DNA from: Triglochin maritima
Taxonomy: Eukaryota; Streptophyta; Magnoliopsida; Alismatales; Juncaginaceae
DNA length: 64,000 nucleotides
Direction: 5' to 3'
NCBI GenBank assembly: GCA_963682175.1
Contig: OY821771.1
Location: forward strand, 35,050,201-35,114,200
In this document: positions 24,601 through 35,335 of the stretch, in pieces
How the letters are laid out: each line of letters starts with the position of its first letter
Position numbering within the stretch: position 1 is the first letter of the stretch
The notes under the pieces: generated by a model
What the model was told of the DNA's origin: nothing
Seen by the model: the letters and a program-made list of their open reading frames with translations, nothing else
Database searches by the model: none
Translations under genes and position numbers: made by a program

Positions 24601-25800
24601 TTGTTGGTCATGTATGATGAGAAATTAGAATGTAACAGAGATGTGACAGAATATTTAGGGTTCGAGCACAAATTAGTTGTAGTTCTGTTGAACATCAAAT
24701 ATGTGGATTTAGTGGATGTCATAAAATGTGGATGTTGTTATCCAAAAAATATGTTTGATGTCAAGTTGACGACGAAATTGCTTTTAAACAACGATTGGAT
24801 ATACACTTCATTAACCGATGATAAGTCAGTTTATGGAATGACGCGTATGTTTAAATGGATGTCCATGGTTGGAGTTTATGTAGAAGTTGAACCCAAAATG
24901 TCTAACCCTACGCTGACAACCAACACTCATCTTCCCGAGTATGGTACAATTGGGTCGACCAGTTGGAACTGTGGAATAAATTTGAATATGAATCTAAATC
25001 CTACTACTGAAATTCTGGCATACCAAGAAATTCTTGTTTCCCAATCGCGAAACATTCAAACATGCAGTGAATGACCAAATGTTGGTGATTTTCTTCCAAG
25101 TAGTGTCAATCCCTATCTCGGTTTGTTGCAGCTTGAGGCCATGCACTACAACAATGATGGGTTTCCTGACATGGCTGAACTGTCAACTTCATATCCTTCT
25201 CTTGGCCTTGGTTTGCCAGTAGTTGACCAAATTCAATATCATCGCCTAGAAATTCAATGTCCGGAAGAAGAGATGCATAGTGACGGAGAGGATGACAATG
25301 ATGATTTAGGATATTACAATACACATTTTCCAGTAGAGGATGAGCACAAAGATGTTTCTGTTAATGAAGTGTCAATCGATAAACCGAGAAGACAACATTG
25401 TTAATGATGTAGTTCCTAACAACAATATAGTTCCGACTTTGGATGAACTTCCCGATATCTTTGATGATGACAACTGCATAGAAAATTCCGTCATTGAACA
25501 CTCATTTTTGATGTTGTTAACAATGATTGTCAGATCGAAGATGGTCATTCTTTTTTGGATAAACAAATTATTCAGACGAAAAATGATTTGGTTCATGCTC
25601 TGCACTCGTGACACATTAAAAAATATGTTTAGTATTCAGTTGTGGTTTCTTCAATGAAATGCTACATTGTTCGTTGGCTTCATCGTTATGAGAATAACTG
25701 TAAATGACGTCTACATGCATATGTTTTGAAAGGTTGGAGATATTTTAAAGTTAAACGTACGATGTCGAGTACACTTGTTCCAATCCGATGTTTCAGCGGG
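24601..25800 (+). pseudogene. MuDR-type MULE transposase N-terminus, decayed
   Basis: The open stretch 24601-25074 (LVMYDEKLECNRDVTEYLGF) resembles the N-terminal region of MuDR-type plant transposases, ending in NPTTEILAYQEIL. After a frameshift an acidic stretch is followed at 25558-25785 by the DBD_Tnp_Mut domain: QTKNDLVHALHS, then KKY, SVVVSSMKCYIVRW, LHAYVLKGWRYFKVKR. That domain contains three in-frame stops, at least two of which look like former Trp codons. The catalytic MULE domain was not found downstream; the sequence passes into the terpene synthase pseudogene at about 26.2 kb. A dead, 3'-truncated transposase gene. Confidence 0.65.
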
Positions 25801-26203
25801 TGTTTTGGGCATTTAGATCTTCAATTAGTGAATTTGAATTTTGTAAATGCTTGTGTAAGAATTAGTGAGGTACTCTCAAAGGTCTAGAGCTTATTGATAC
25901 TCCCAAAATACAAACCTCCACTGAATCCTTTATCGACAATGATGACCATCAGACGTGGATGGTAACATATAAGGTATAACGAGCTTTGTGATTCCCAAAT
26001 ACAGGTCGAAAAATTGATGATTGTCATCTCTGCCTCGACATTGTTACCCTCTGATGATGTAATTATCTTGTGATGGACTTCAGTAAAATACGCGTTGTTG
26101 CTTATGATTATTGCCTAGAGGTACGGAGCAGTTAGCACAGAACCAACTTCAGTTAGCACCACTTTTAAGGAGAGACCGTTGTTAATTTTTCTGATTGAAT
26201 TAT
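25801..26203 (+). other. Tail of MuDR remnant, no clear coding
   Basis: A short in-frame piece near 25870-25980 (LELIDTPKIQTSTESFID) may be degraded transposon coding sequence. No further domain is visible before the terpene synthase pseudogene. Confidence 0.35.
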
Positions 26204-26815
26204 ATTCAAGTGGGAACATGCCCTTAAATTTCCTGTTTATGTCCAATTGAACTCTCTAGATCACAAAGAGAACATTGAAAAATTCAACTAAAATAAGGTT
26301 ATATCGCTCAAAAACTCATGCATGGTAGTTTTACAAGATAAAATAAAACATACAAAAGCAATTTGCTGCAATTGATCTTAATCTATGTTCAACATTTCCA
26401 AAGGTTATGGAACATTGACACCACTAATCTGCTCCAACTAGCAGTCAGATTTCAATGCTTGTAAAGCTGTAAGTCTATGTTTGTGGATGAATTAAACAAA
26501 ATTGAAGGGTAGTTTTTTTTGGTTGTTTTAAAGTAGCAGAGTACTCATACACAGTTAATGCAATTTACTGAGGTTTAAAAAGGTTTTTTTGGGTTAGATG
26601 AGACGGTGAGCTTCTTTTACAAAACGTAGATGATGAATCACGCTACTTCTCTGCTACAACTGCACTCTACATTACACGCGCATCGCTTCTTGATGGAGAA
26701 CTAATCAACTTCATGTTTTCATACTCGAAAGAGAGTACATAACTTTATGTCTTCATACACATATTTTAGAGGTATTGCACTTAGTACATATTATGTGCTT
26801 AGTAGGACAAACTTA

Positions 26816-28400
26816 GACCATCGGTAAGGGACCCCCTGCCCCCGATCGTGACACCCTCACCGGGGTCGCGACGACCAGGTCGACCCGATCGTTGCTTCTT
26901 TATTTTTATTTTTTTTTATTTGTTGTATGTTTTAGTGTATATAATTGGGTTTAAATGATTTGGGTTATCCGAGGTATTATTTTTTAAATAGTTGGGTATT
27001 TATTAAGATTTATTTAAATAACTCGAATAACTTAAAAACAATTCTGAGGTTTGGATGGATTAAAAATAGAAAGACACAACCCTTAAATTAAAATTAAAGT
27101 ACATTATAATACTTAAGCGAAATTAAATTACATTAGCACACCTATTAATTCAACTCCTTACGGATATTGGCTAGTTGTACTTCGTCCCCCTCCGTTAGCA
27201 AACTCAGCTCTTTAAATTTCAGAAGTTGTAGGTATATCTGATACTTTAAATCCATACGGCCCTTCTCGTCTCTTTTGTCTTTGGTACTCCAACTTCCGTT
27301 TTTTATATGCAACCTCTTTATCTTTTACCGTCGTGTGGTAAGCAAGACGAGCAACCAGATCCGTAGCCTCCACTTTAGGATCCTCTGGTACCGTTTTACC
27401 TTTCTTTTTGCTTTTTTATACCCGTAGGACGGGATTGAGGAGGCAGCATAAATTTAGGGCTTGTCGGAGAAAAAGTAGGAGGTGAGCTTTCGTATCGTTC
27501 ATCTTCAGATGGCTCTGTACGACTCCGTTTATTGGACGACCCGGAGGAATGTTCGATCGGAGTACTTTCCCCTCCCAAGTGACTTGGAGGGTTCCGAGTG
27601 GGTATGGATAGCATAAAACTCAACTTCAGGTATTGTTTCAACATTCTCCATGCATGGGTATACACAAAAGTGGTGTTGTACGTACGCTCGTAAATCACAT
27701 GAGCTTGTTTTATGACATCTTCCTCGTTCTACCCACTTCTCATCCGTCATGTCACTTCATAAAAAATGTCAGTCCACTTGATCGTTGCCGAACTTATCCT
27801 CCTCCAACGACCTTTGACCATTGCTCAACTTAAGCCGCACATCAACTACGGGTTCGAATCAGTTCTCCATTGGTCGTATTGTGGACATTAATACGTACAT
27901 TAACAATAAAGAGGACATTCGTGAAAAAAGCGCGCATCTCGCCCTCAGATCCGACTTGATCGACCACATACGGCAACAATTCGGACGAAACGAAAACTAA
28001 TTGTGTTTTATTAGCATGCATTTTCATTTTAATGATATTTACGTAATGTAATATTTTGTTGTATTTTGCTATGTTTAAATAAATATGTATTTAGCTTTAT
28101 TATTAATATTAATTATTATTTGCTAATTAATATATATATATATATATATTTGTTTGAATTATTAATGTTTTGGATAAATATAATTGATTTTGGAAAATAA
28201 TAAAAATTGGTAGAAATAAAAGATGATATGGAGGAGAGAGATGGATTGTAGTGAATTGTGGTTATGACCATCATTAATAGCGCCCGGGTACTTTCCGGGC
28301 ACCCTGTTTTCTTTCTCAGCTACATCAACTTTTCTCTCTGTCACGTCAGCACAAATTAACCCCCCAAATTTTCCTTAACCGCACCCAGAAACAATTTAAG
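26816..28400 (-). mobile_element. Harbinger-like non-autonomous element, copy 1
   Basis: The left end is TTA followed by GACCATCGGTAAGG (26813-26829), resembling the ends of copy 2 at 52371-57188 (GACAATCCGTAACC and GACCATCTTTAACG). The interior carries the same minus-strand gene as copy 2. TTA duplication and TIR type point to the PIF/Harbinger superfamily. The right end is not resolved; homology to copy 2 fades after about 28265, and 28400 is an estimate. Confidence 0.55.
27145..28027 (-). pseudogene. NAM-associated / Myb-SANT-like protein of a Harbinger-like element
   Basis: Starts at the ATG at 28027 (MKMHANKTQLVFVSS) and ends at 27145 (LANIRKELN-stop). Recognisable blocks: TDEKWVERGRCHKTSS, YNTTFVYTHAWRMLKQYLKL (the SANT/NAM-associated W-L motif), a Ser-rich part SSGSSNKRSRTEPSEDERYE, then KKKGKTVPEDPK and a charged coiled-coil end with VKDKEVAYKKRKLEYQRQ. 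Proteins of this type accompany Harbinger transposases as DNA-binding partners and are often annotated as NAM-associated or 'glutathione S-transferase T3-like'. Frame changes near 27420 and 27700 make it a pseudogene. No transposase is present in the element. Confidence 0.6.
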
Positions 28401-28574
28401 TGCACTACATTCTCTCCCTCATGTCATTTGGGGATAAATTCTGGGTAAAACACACAAAAAAATTAAAATTTTTTAAAAATATAAACAAATAAAAAAGGAA
28501 TTTGTTTCAAAATAATAAGTTAAAAAGAAAAAATTGGAAAAATATGCACGTGAGAAACTTAATTGGCAAAGTAT

Positions 28575-28690
28575 GCACATTTAAAACGACACTTGTGGTG
28601 CCGTTTTCATTAAGTAAAAACGGCACTGTAGATGTCGTTTTTACCCTTAATGAAAACGGTATCACTTATGCCGTTTTCACTTGGGCAAAA
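28575..28690. repeat. Palindromic AAAACGGCAC-type repeat cluster
   Basis: The words AAAACGACAC, GTGCCGTTTT, AAAACGGCAC, GATGTCGTTTTT, AAAACGGTAT and ATGCCGTTTT alternate in orientation over about 110 bp. The pattern is that of a transposon terminus. It lies between the Harbinger-like element and the next terpene synthase exon, so it marks a further insertion relic there. Confidence 0.55.
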
Positions 28691-29463
28691 AATTTCTTGG
28701 TTTCGAGATGACGTTTAGCAATTCAGTTAAGAAAAGGGATTTGTATCGTTTGCTTTGGGACTTATTATAATGATAACAGAGTAGCTTGTTGGATAAAAGC
28801 ATTCAGACCAGATTGATGAGAAGCTTGCATATCAATATTATGTATTTAGAAGAATGAGCACTGTTGGGGGTCTGCTTAATGACATCCAAAGTTTTGAGGC
28901 AATAATTCCTCCCTAAGTATGACATAAGCATTTTTTAATATTACTTGAATCCTTTTTTTTTTGGAATTGATGCGCCACTACAAGAAAATTTGATTCCAAA
29001 AAATATATGGCAAACTTTGATATTCACATGTCATCTTACCAATGGCCAGTGGAGACTGTTTAAAGAAAAGTAGCAAGATAGTAACAGCAGCATAAAGTTT
29101 ACGAGCACAAACCATTCTTGCACGTGTTTTTTGTCTAATCGAAATAGTATCAAACTATATTTTTCAAAAAAAAAAACGTGACTTATGTGATGTTCTAGTA
29201 GTGACTTATGTGATGCACAAGTTTCTACTTTTCCTATAATGCAGAGAGAGAAAGTGGATGTAAAACCGAACATCGTGTCACTAAAAATGCTTGCAACTTT
29301 CAGAGGACAATTGGAGAAGGATTGACAGGGAAAGAACTGAACCCTTTAAAAGCATGTGATGCAAAAGGAAGATAGCATAGTATTAAGAGCATGCAAGGAT
29401 TTGGTTTGGAACCAGACCAAACTACCAAGTATGATATACATAAATGAACCTCTCAATATCTGA

Positions 29464-30111
29464 TCATCACTACTTTGTAAACTAGAACATTAGTTTCCAT
29501 GCTTGAACTTGTAAGACAATTGTTAACAATAAACTAAACTTGTTTTTGCACACTCACCTAAACATGTTCAAATATATACATCATAATTTTCTTTACACCC
29601 TCATCGACGGGCCAAATCAACTTGATATTACAAGAAAAATGTTAACCATGTGTATCTGGTTTTTAATAACTTAATATTAGAGGTGAAATGCAGGATAGGA
29701 AGGCTTGTAGTGTTCATTTGATTAAGCATGATTCAAGATTATGAACTGAACAAGTTGGGATTTCTCTTCAAGACATAATATCCAACTGGATATGCTACCA
29801 CCTCGTGACAGGATTAACTTGTCAACCGACGAATGTAGCTCAGGATTAAGATTACATTAATGAAGATCCACATTTCTTAACAAATAAAGGTCATGAAACC
29901 CAACAACCTATGTTGATATTAAATAAGATCGTGGTACAGAACTCATGTGAGATCTCTCAATTTCCATGTCGACGTGTTTCACTTGTATCATAAGATAGTG
30001 CATAAACTAGTCTACCCATGATGCACAGCTCAAGTACCCAAACCAGAGCAGCAGTTAACAGTTAACTCCTAATTGGCAAGGCGACAGAATCTGGCTTACA
30101 GTTTGTTTAGT
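29464..30111. other. Intergenic between terpene synthase pseudogene and HAD gene
   Basis: No gene or repeat recognised. The last 150 bases or so should be the 3' untranslated region of the HAD gene. Confidence 0.5.
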
Positions 30112-31295
30112 TTAGAGGCTTGAAGCAACTGATTCTTCCCCGGTAATCCACGCCTGGGCAGCAACAAGGTCGGGGAAGACAGGTGCTCCCGACTTTCTCC
30201 AGTCCTCAGCTTCAGGTGTTTTGAACCTGTCCAGCAGCAAAGCATGCATCCCTACACTCCTTGCAGGGGCATAATCTTTGCGCATGCTGTCTCCAATATG
30301 AAGAGTTTCTTCTGGAGGCACATTTCCTGCTTTCTCCAGTGCAATTTCGTATATTTTGGGATTTGGTTTCTCGACACCAACAAGACCAGAAAAAATACCA
30401 AAATCCCACTCTGATCCCTGGATTCATAGGAAATGGCAAGAGAAGAAATCCACGAAAGTAATAAGTTCACAGCTAAATGGCAATAATGTAATCATGTGAA
30501 ATGGATCTTCATACTTTATACTATGAAAATTATATAAACAAATTGCAAGAAGCCTTTGGATTTTTATAATGCAATGCAAAAGTAAAAGGAATTAGTACCT
30601 GCTGTAATCCCAAGGCAGGAAGAATAACATCTTGGTATCGGTACTCAGCATTGCTGACGATACCAACAGTTAGGCCCTGTTTGCGTGCCCATCTAAGAAA
30701 TGGCTGTGAATCTGGATATATGGAATATGGTGCTGATGAACCAAACGTTGAATATATACGTCTGAAAACCTTTTCAAATGTTTCTTCATCATACTCATAT
30801 CCTGCCTGTACAAGAAAAAAATGATCAAATTTACAATGTCAAATGTTTAGAGCCAAAATGTGACAGGCGACAGGCCAAAAAATGTTGCATGTCAAATTCA
30901 CTATAAAATAGAAGCCAGCATAAAATCTCAAACTTGGACAATTTCGTTAGATTATAGGGTAACATACCACTAAAAATTCCAACAAGCCAAATAAGGATCA
31001 CTGCGCAACAGAATTGTACCTTGGTGAAGGAATCTTTGACGCATGTTCTCCACCAATCGATATTGGGCATTTTCGCTGCATTTCCAAAGCATGGATAACG
31101 TTTTGACATGTCTGTGTAGGCAGTTTTGAAGCCTTCATGCATGCGCTTGTAGTCAGGACAGGGCAATCCAACAGCCTTCGCTGCCATGCAATAGTAATCA
31201 CCAAGTTCACCTTTGTATGCGATTAGCGTTCCAGTGACATCAACAGTGATACAACGTAACTTTGACAACATCGAAGCTTGTGCGACACCTACCAT
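30112..31295 (-). CDS. HAD-superfamily hydrolase, HDHD3-like
   Basis: Complete three-exon gene: 31295-31020, 30805-30599, 30417-30112 (276 + 207 + 306 nt, 262 codons plus stop), all phase-0 GT..AG introns. Motif I reads CITVDVTGTLI, with the nucleophile Asp kept but Thr at the +2 position. The cap contains YPCFGNAAKMPNIDWW. Motif II is VGIVSNAEYRY, the motif III Lys is in VEKPNPKIY, and motif IV is LHIGDSMRKDYAPARSVGMH. It matches plant proteins related to Arabidopsis AT2G41250 and animal HDHD3. The substrate is unknown. The start at 31295 (MVGVAQASMLSKLRC) is the longest reasonable one; the ATG of MLSKLRC nine codons later also fits the family. It appears intact. Confidence 0.92.
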
Positions 31296-31535
31296 GATGA
31301 TGATGCTTCTCAACAAAAACAAACAAATTTTTACCGTTCACCAGGAATATCTGCCACAAAAATGTAAAATGTCAAACATGAATCATTGCAATAAAAAAAT
31401 AAAAATAGAAAGACTGAAAGGGTGAATATGTCCACGATATAATAAAAAAATATTAAGAACTTGCTTGGATGCGACCATGGTTTTCTGGTCAGTAAAAAGC
31501 TACATTTTCATTTACTTCTTACAAGAAAAGAATCA

Positions 31536-31582
31536 TACAACAACAAAGCCTTTAATCCCAAATTAGTTGGGGTAGGCTAAAA
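31536..31582 (-). mobile_element. Au-like SINE 3' end fragment
   Basis: The minus strand reads CCCAACTAATTTGGGATTAA followed by GGCTTTGTTGTTGT, the conserved 3' tail of plant Au-type SINEs. The 5' part with Pol III boxes was not found. A related tail is at 61352-61396 on the plus strand. Confidence 0.5.
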
Positions 31583-33652
31583 CAAATTATTCATATTAAA
31601 GAGAAAAATGTTAGAAAATACTGCATTCATGTAGAAAAAGAAAATGTAAGGTGCAAACATTCAATTATAGAAGTGAGTGCTGGGATGATGTTTAGCGAAT
31701 ATAGGGTGCTTGGATAAAAAGGAGGTAAAGATTAAACTCAAGACTGCTGACCCATTCCTCTAAATTTCGGTAAGTGTTTTGGTCTTTTAGGTGTCCTGAT
31801 GAACCTTCCTATATTAGCCCGAATACCAATAGAAGCACATCAACAAACTCCAGTGTCTACATACCTGCACTAAAGGGTAAGAAGAGCTAAAGAGATTTGA
31901 TCTTACACAGCCTGCAGAATAGTTGCATAAAAACCAACTACAATCTGGTCCTTCAAATATTAACATGGTATACAACTTTTAAAAAAAGTTGCAAAAAGAA
32001 ATTTGGATACGAAAATGAACTACAACATCCCATCTGGCCCTAGAAAATTTTACATTGTGCAAACATAATATTAACCTTCAATTCCTAACAAATCAGATGC
32101 TTTACACATCTATAAGGTCAGGATCATACTATTTGTAACCAAGTGGTCAAAACAAAATGAAATTCAAGCATCCATCAAATGCAATCCTTTAGTAAAATGA
32201 GTGTATCAACCAAAATTAATTTGGTCTTGGTCAATTTACTCAATCCACATTAAGTGAACTAACACATCAAGCTAATTCTTCTACGCACCAAACTTCTTTA
32301 GAATTCCACCAGAGAGTAACCTCAGTAGGAAGAAGAAAAGGTTAATGGGCTAAACCCTTCATATATCAAAAATACTATCTCATACAAACCAAGAAGAATT
32401 AGTTTCTAGCCCAGAAGAGGCATACCTACAAGAAGTTTGCAAGCATAAAGTTCAAACAACACCACTTAATCATGAATGGAAATCAACTTCACTTCAAATT
32501 TCAAAACTTGAACATCAATAAAGAACTCAACTAATTAAAAGACCAAACTTTACTTTGAACTATAACTCAAAATGCTTAATAAAAACAACAATACAAAATA
32601 AAAAACCACACGTAATAATCCAGATAGAAAAACCACCGCTGATCCCAACTAATGAGCCAACCCAATCAGAGATCCAACATTAAAAATCGAACTTCAATCT
32701 CAAACAGTGAACAAGCAAAAATTCAACAAAACCCCAACTTCACTCCACAGTTCACACTGAGATTCAGAATATAAAGAAACAAAAATACTAAAACTTCTAC
32801 TTTAATCACACCAAACTAATGATAAACCCCAACCCAAAACCCAACTTCAGTTCGAACTTTGTTACAAGACACAAATGCAATCATCAAAACAACTTTAATC
32901 TCAACTACACACCAAATGCAATTAACAAAACACCTAGAATCTCAAGTAGATACCAAATGCTGCTTTTAGGACGAAGGATCTGGTTTTTCGTGGTTGTGAT
33001 AGGCAAACCTGCCTGGCTTGTTCTCAACTTAAAAGCTTGATAACTTCTTGTAAGTCTCAACTAGTTAAGCGGAAAAAACGAAAAAAATCAACTCTATTCT
33101 AGACTTCGATTCAAAATACCAATAAAAGCGTCAAAAGATATTAACATTCAACTCCGATCATCCGAAACTACCTAAAAACCCACAATTCATATTCACTTCG
33201 GACTTCGATCCAAGACACCAAATGCAACCAACATGAAAAAAAGTACATTGCAGAAATCCAACCAAAAATAAAAACATCTAGTGAAACAAAAACAAAAACA
33301 AAACAAAATACAGCCAAAACCCAACTTCATCCATACTAACTTCATTCCAAAATACAAAAAAAGCAATAAAACCAAAGCTTTAATCACCCAAACTACCCAA
33401 AAAATCTCCGGACTTCGACCCAAAACACCAAACGAAGAAAACCCACAAAAAATCGCAACTTTGACCCAAACAAGCGAACCCAAACGGAAACCAACAATGG
33501 AGCTAAAATTACCAAACATTTCGAAAACTCACACTGTAGAGATGGAACGATCCGGAGAAGAGAAGTTGGTGGTCAACGGAAGGTGTTTGGGGCTGTGGTG
33601 TAAGAGAGAGAGGGAAGAAGAAAAAACCCAGCGGAGAGAGGAAACAAAAACA

Positions 33653-33676
33653 ATGGATGGATGGATGGATGGATGG
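33653..33676. repeat. (ATGG)6 microsatellite
   Basis: Six tandem ATGG units upstream of the HAD gene. Confidence 0.9.
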
Positions 33677-34128
33677 AAGCAGGAAGCGGTATGAGGACGT
33701 GCTGATGGCGACTGATTATGCTTTTAATTGGACATTTGCACTTTATCATCTATTCATCATTTTAAATTGAGGTCATCTCAGGTTTGATTTCTGGTCTTAA
33801 CTTTTAATTCAATTATCGACTACTAACTGCGAACAAGTAGAGACTGGATGAAGTCGTCTGGATCAATATTTAGTCGAGTCTCATCCATTTCTCACATAAA
33901 TGTGTTTTGAAATTGAAAGGCAAAGTAGATTTGAGAATGAGGGAAAAAAGACAGTTTCATTATTTCCCACCAAATAAATACATAGTGGAAACAAACTGGT
34001 AAACCCTCGACAAATGCAGAAAATACAAATCTAGAATATAATGTAATAGCTTTAGTTTCCATGTTAGCAAATGAACATAACTAAAAATGAAAGAATGAAA
34101 GTACTTGCTTAAACCCAATAACTAACCA

Positions 34129-35068
34129 TAGGACTGTTCGTGGGGCGGGTTTGACCCGCCAACCCGCCCCGTCCCGCCCCGCGTAGAGCGGGTAGCGGTT
34201 GAAAATTTTCCTACCCGTGACCCGTTAACCCGCCACCCGTTAACCTGCCGGACTAAACGGGGCGGGTTGCGGTTATGGGTGCAAATGGTTACCAAGTATC
34301 CGAGTATCCGATTCGAAAATTTCTATTTAGTTGGTATTTGGTAATTTCAATGTTACCAATTTAATTTCGGATACGAATATGGTTTAAAAAAAATTACCAA
34401 TTAGAATTCGGATACGAATTCGGATACAAGCTATTTAAAATTCGAATTATCCGAATTATTCGAATACATAGTCAAATACACAAATTAGTATTCGAAAATT
34501 TAGTATTCGAAAATTTTAATACGAAAATTTAGTATTCGAAAATTTTGATTCGAAAATTAATTATAATATATATATATATATTCAATTTCGGATAATATCC
34601 GAATACCAATTAGTATTCGAAAATTTTGAAGTTTCGGATTCGGATTCGGATAGTTCTACTGAATTCGGATTCGAATTCGAATTTGGTAATGGAATATGGT
34701 ATTCGGATTCGAATTCGGATATAGCAGGTATCCGAGTTAAATTATCCGAGTTGCACCCCTAGTTGCGGTTGATGTGTTACCAACTCGTTAACCCGTTTAC
34801 CCGTTACAAATATAATTATTAAAAAAACATATTTATGTATTAAAATTTTCGTTATTTCATTAAACTTTTAACATTTCTTCTAAAATTAAAATTTTCCTAC
34901 CCGTGACCCGTTAACCCGCCACCCGTTAACCCGCCGGACTAAACGGGGCGGGTAGCGGCCCAAATTTTTTTTACCCGCCCCGCCCCACCCCGTTTGCCCG
35001 CCTGACTTTGGTGGGGCGTGTAGCGGGCGGAGCCAAACCCGCCCCGCCCCGCCCCGTTTGCAGCCCTA
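34129..35068. mobile_element. hAT-type non-autonomous element (outer), GC-rich ends
   Basis: Bounded by a perfect 8-bp duplication ACTAACCA (34121-34128 and 35069-35076). The termini TAGGACTG and, inverted, TAGGGCTG lead into GGGGCGGGTT-rich arms that repeat ACCCGTTAACCCGCC words inside both ends. No protein. The 8-bp duplication and TAGG ends place it in the hAT superfamily. A second element is inserted at 34274-34761. Confidence 0.85.
34274..34761. mobile_element. hAT-type non-autonomous element (inner, nested)
   Basis: 488 bp, flanked by a perfect 8-bp duplication GTTGCGGT (34266-34273 and 34762-34769) that belongs to the outer element. The termini are TATGGGTGCAA and, inverted, TAGGGGTGCAA. 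The interior is built of GGATTCGAATTCG / CGAATACGAATT words and is strongly self-complementary. No protein. Confidence 0.85.
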
Positions 35069-35335
35069 ACTAACCAAACACGAACACTTGCAGGTAGTTC
35101 ACCGGTAAAATAAGTACCTCCCGTGTCAAATGTCACAGATCTAATCCCTGGGAGCGAGATTAGCCTTAAAAAAACATTGAGAATCATTGTTCCGTCGCTG
35201 GAAAATTACTTAAATCGCCTTTAAAATTATTTTTTTGTCATTCACAATTCATTTAATACAAATTTCGTCCTGTCTCTTAAAATAATATTTTTGCCTACGT
35301 TTTCTTCATTTTTTCCAGTAACAACACAACGAAAA

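Larger units (their letters stand above)
26211..29463 (+). pseudogene. ent-Kaurene-synthase-like (TPS-e/f) pseudogene, split and deleted
   Basis: Plus-strand relic matching the minus-strand copy at 61918-63633 exon by exon. Exon A: about 26211-26333 (HALKFPVYVQLNSLDHKENI, then a stop). Exon B: 26404-26508. Exon C: about 26591-26715, with YFSATTALYITR. Exon C has lost the stretch coding the DDxxD motif: it jumps from ASLLD straight to ELINF. A Harbinger-like element sits in the following intron (26816 to about 28.4 kb). Exon D and the start of exon E are missing. Exon E resumes at about 28738 (GFVSFALG, RRMSTVGGLLNDIQSFEAII, two stops). Exon F is 29244-29463 (QREKV, RACKDLVWNQTKLPSM) with an internal deletion, ending at the homologous TGA. 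No functional enzyme is possible. Confidence 0.85.
31296..34120. other. Upstream region of the HAD gene; no other gene
   Basis: AT-rich DNA without recognised domains; the plus-strand Lys/Gln-rich frame at 33281-33694 is low complexity. Possible leader intron sequence of the HAD gene lies just above 31295 (an AG occurs before CATCATCATCATGG). An (ATGG)n microsatellite is at 33653-33676 and a SINE-like 3' end at 31536-31582. Confidence 0.5.

Noticed and set aside
28976..29204. CACTACAAGAAAA at 28976 and TTCTAGTAGTG near 29194, suggesting a small CACTA element
   Set aside because: The GTTCTAGTAG word is also present in the matching intron of the intact terpene synthase (near 62260), so it is host sequence; no 3-bp duplication flanks the stretch.
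33281..33694. 137-codon plus-strand frame rich in Lys, Gln and Thr
   Set aside because: Low complexity, no domain, lies in AT-rich DNA upstream of the HAD gene and ends in the ATGG microsatellite.
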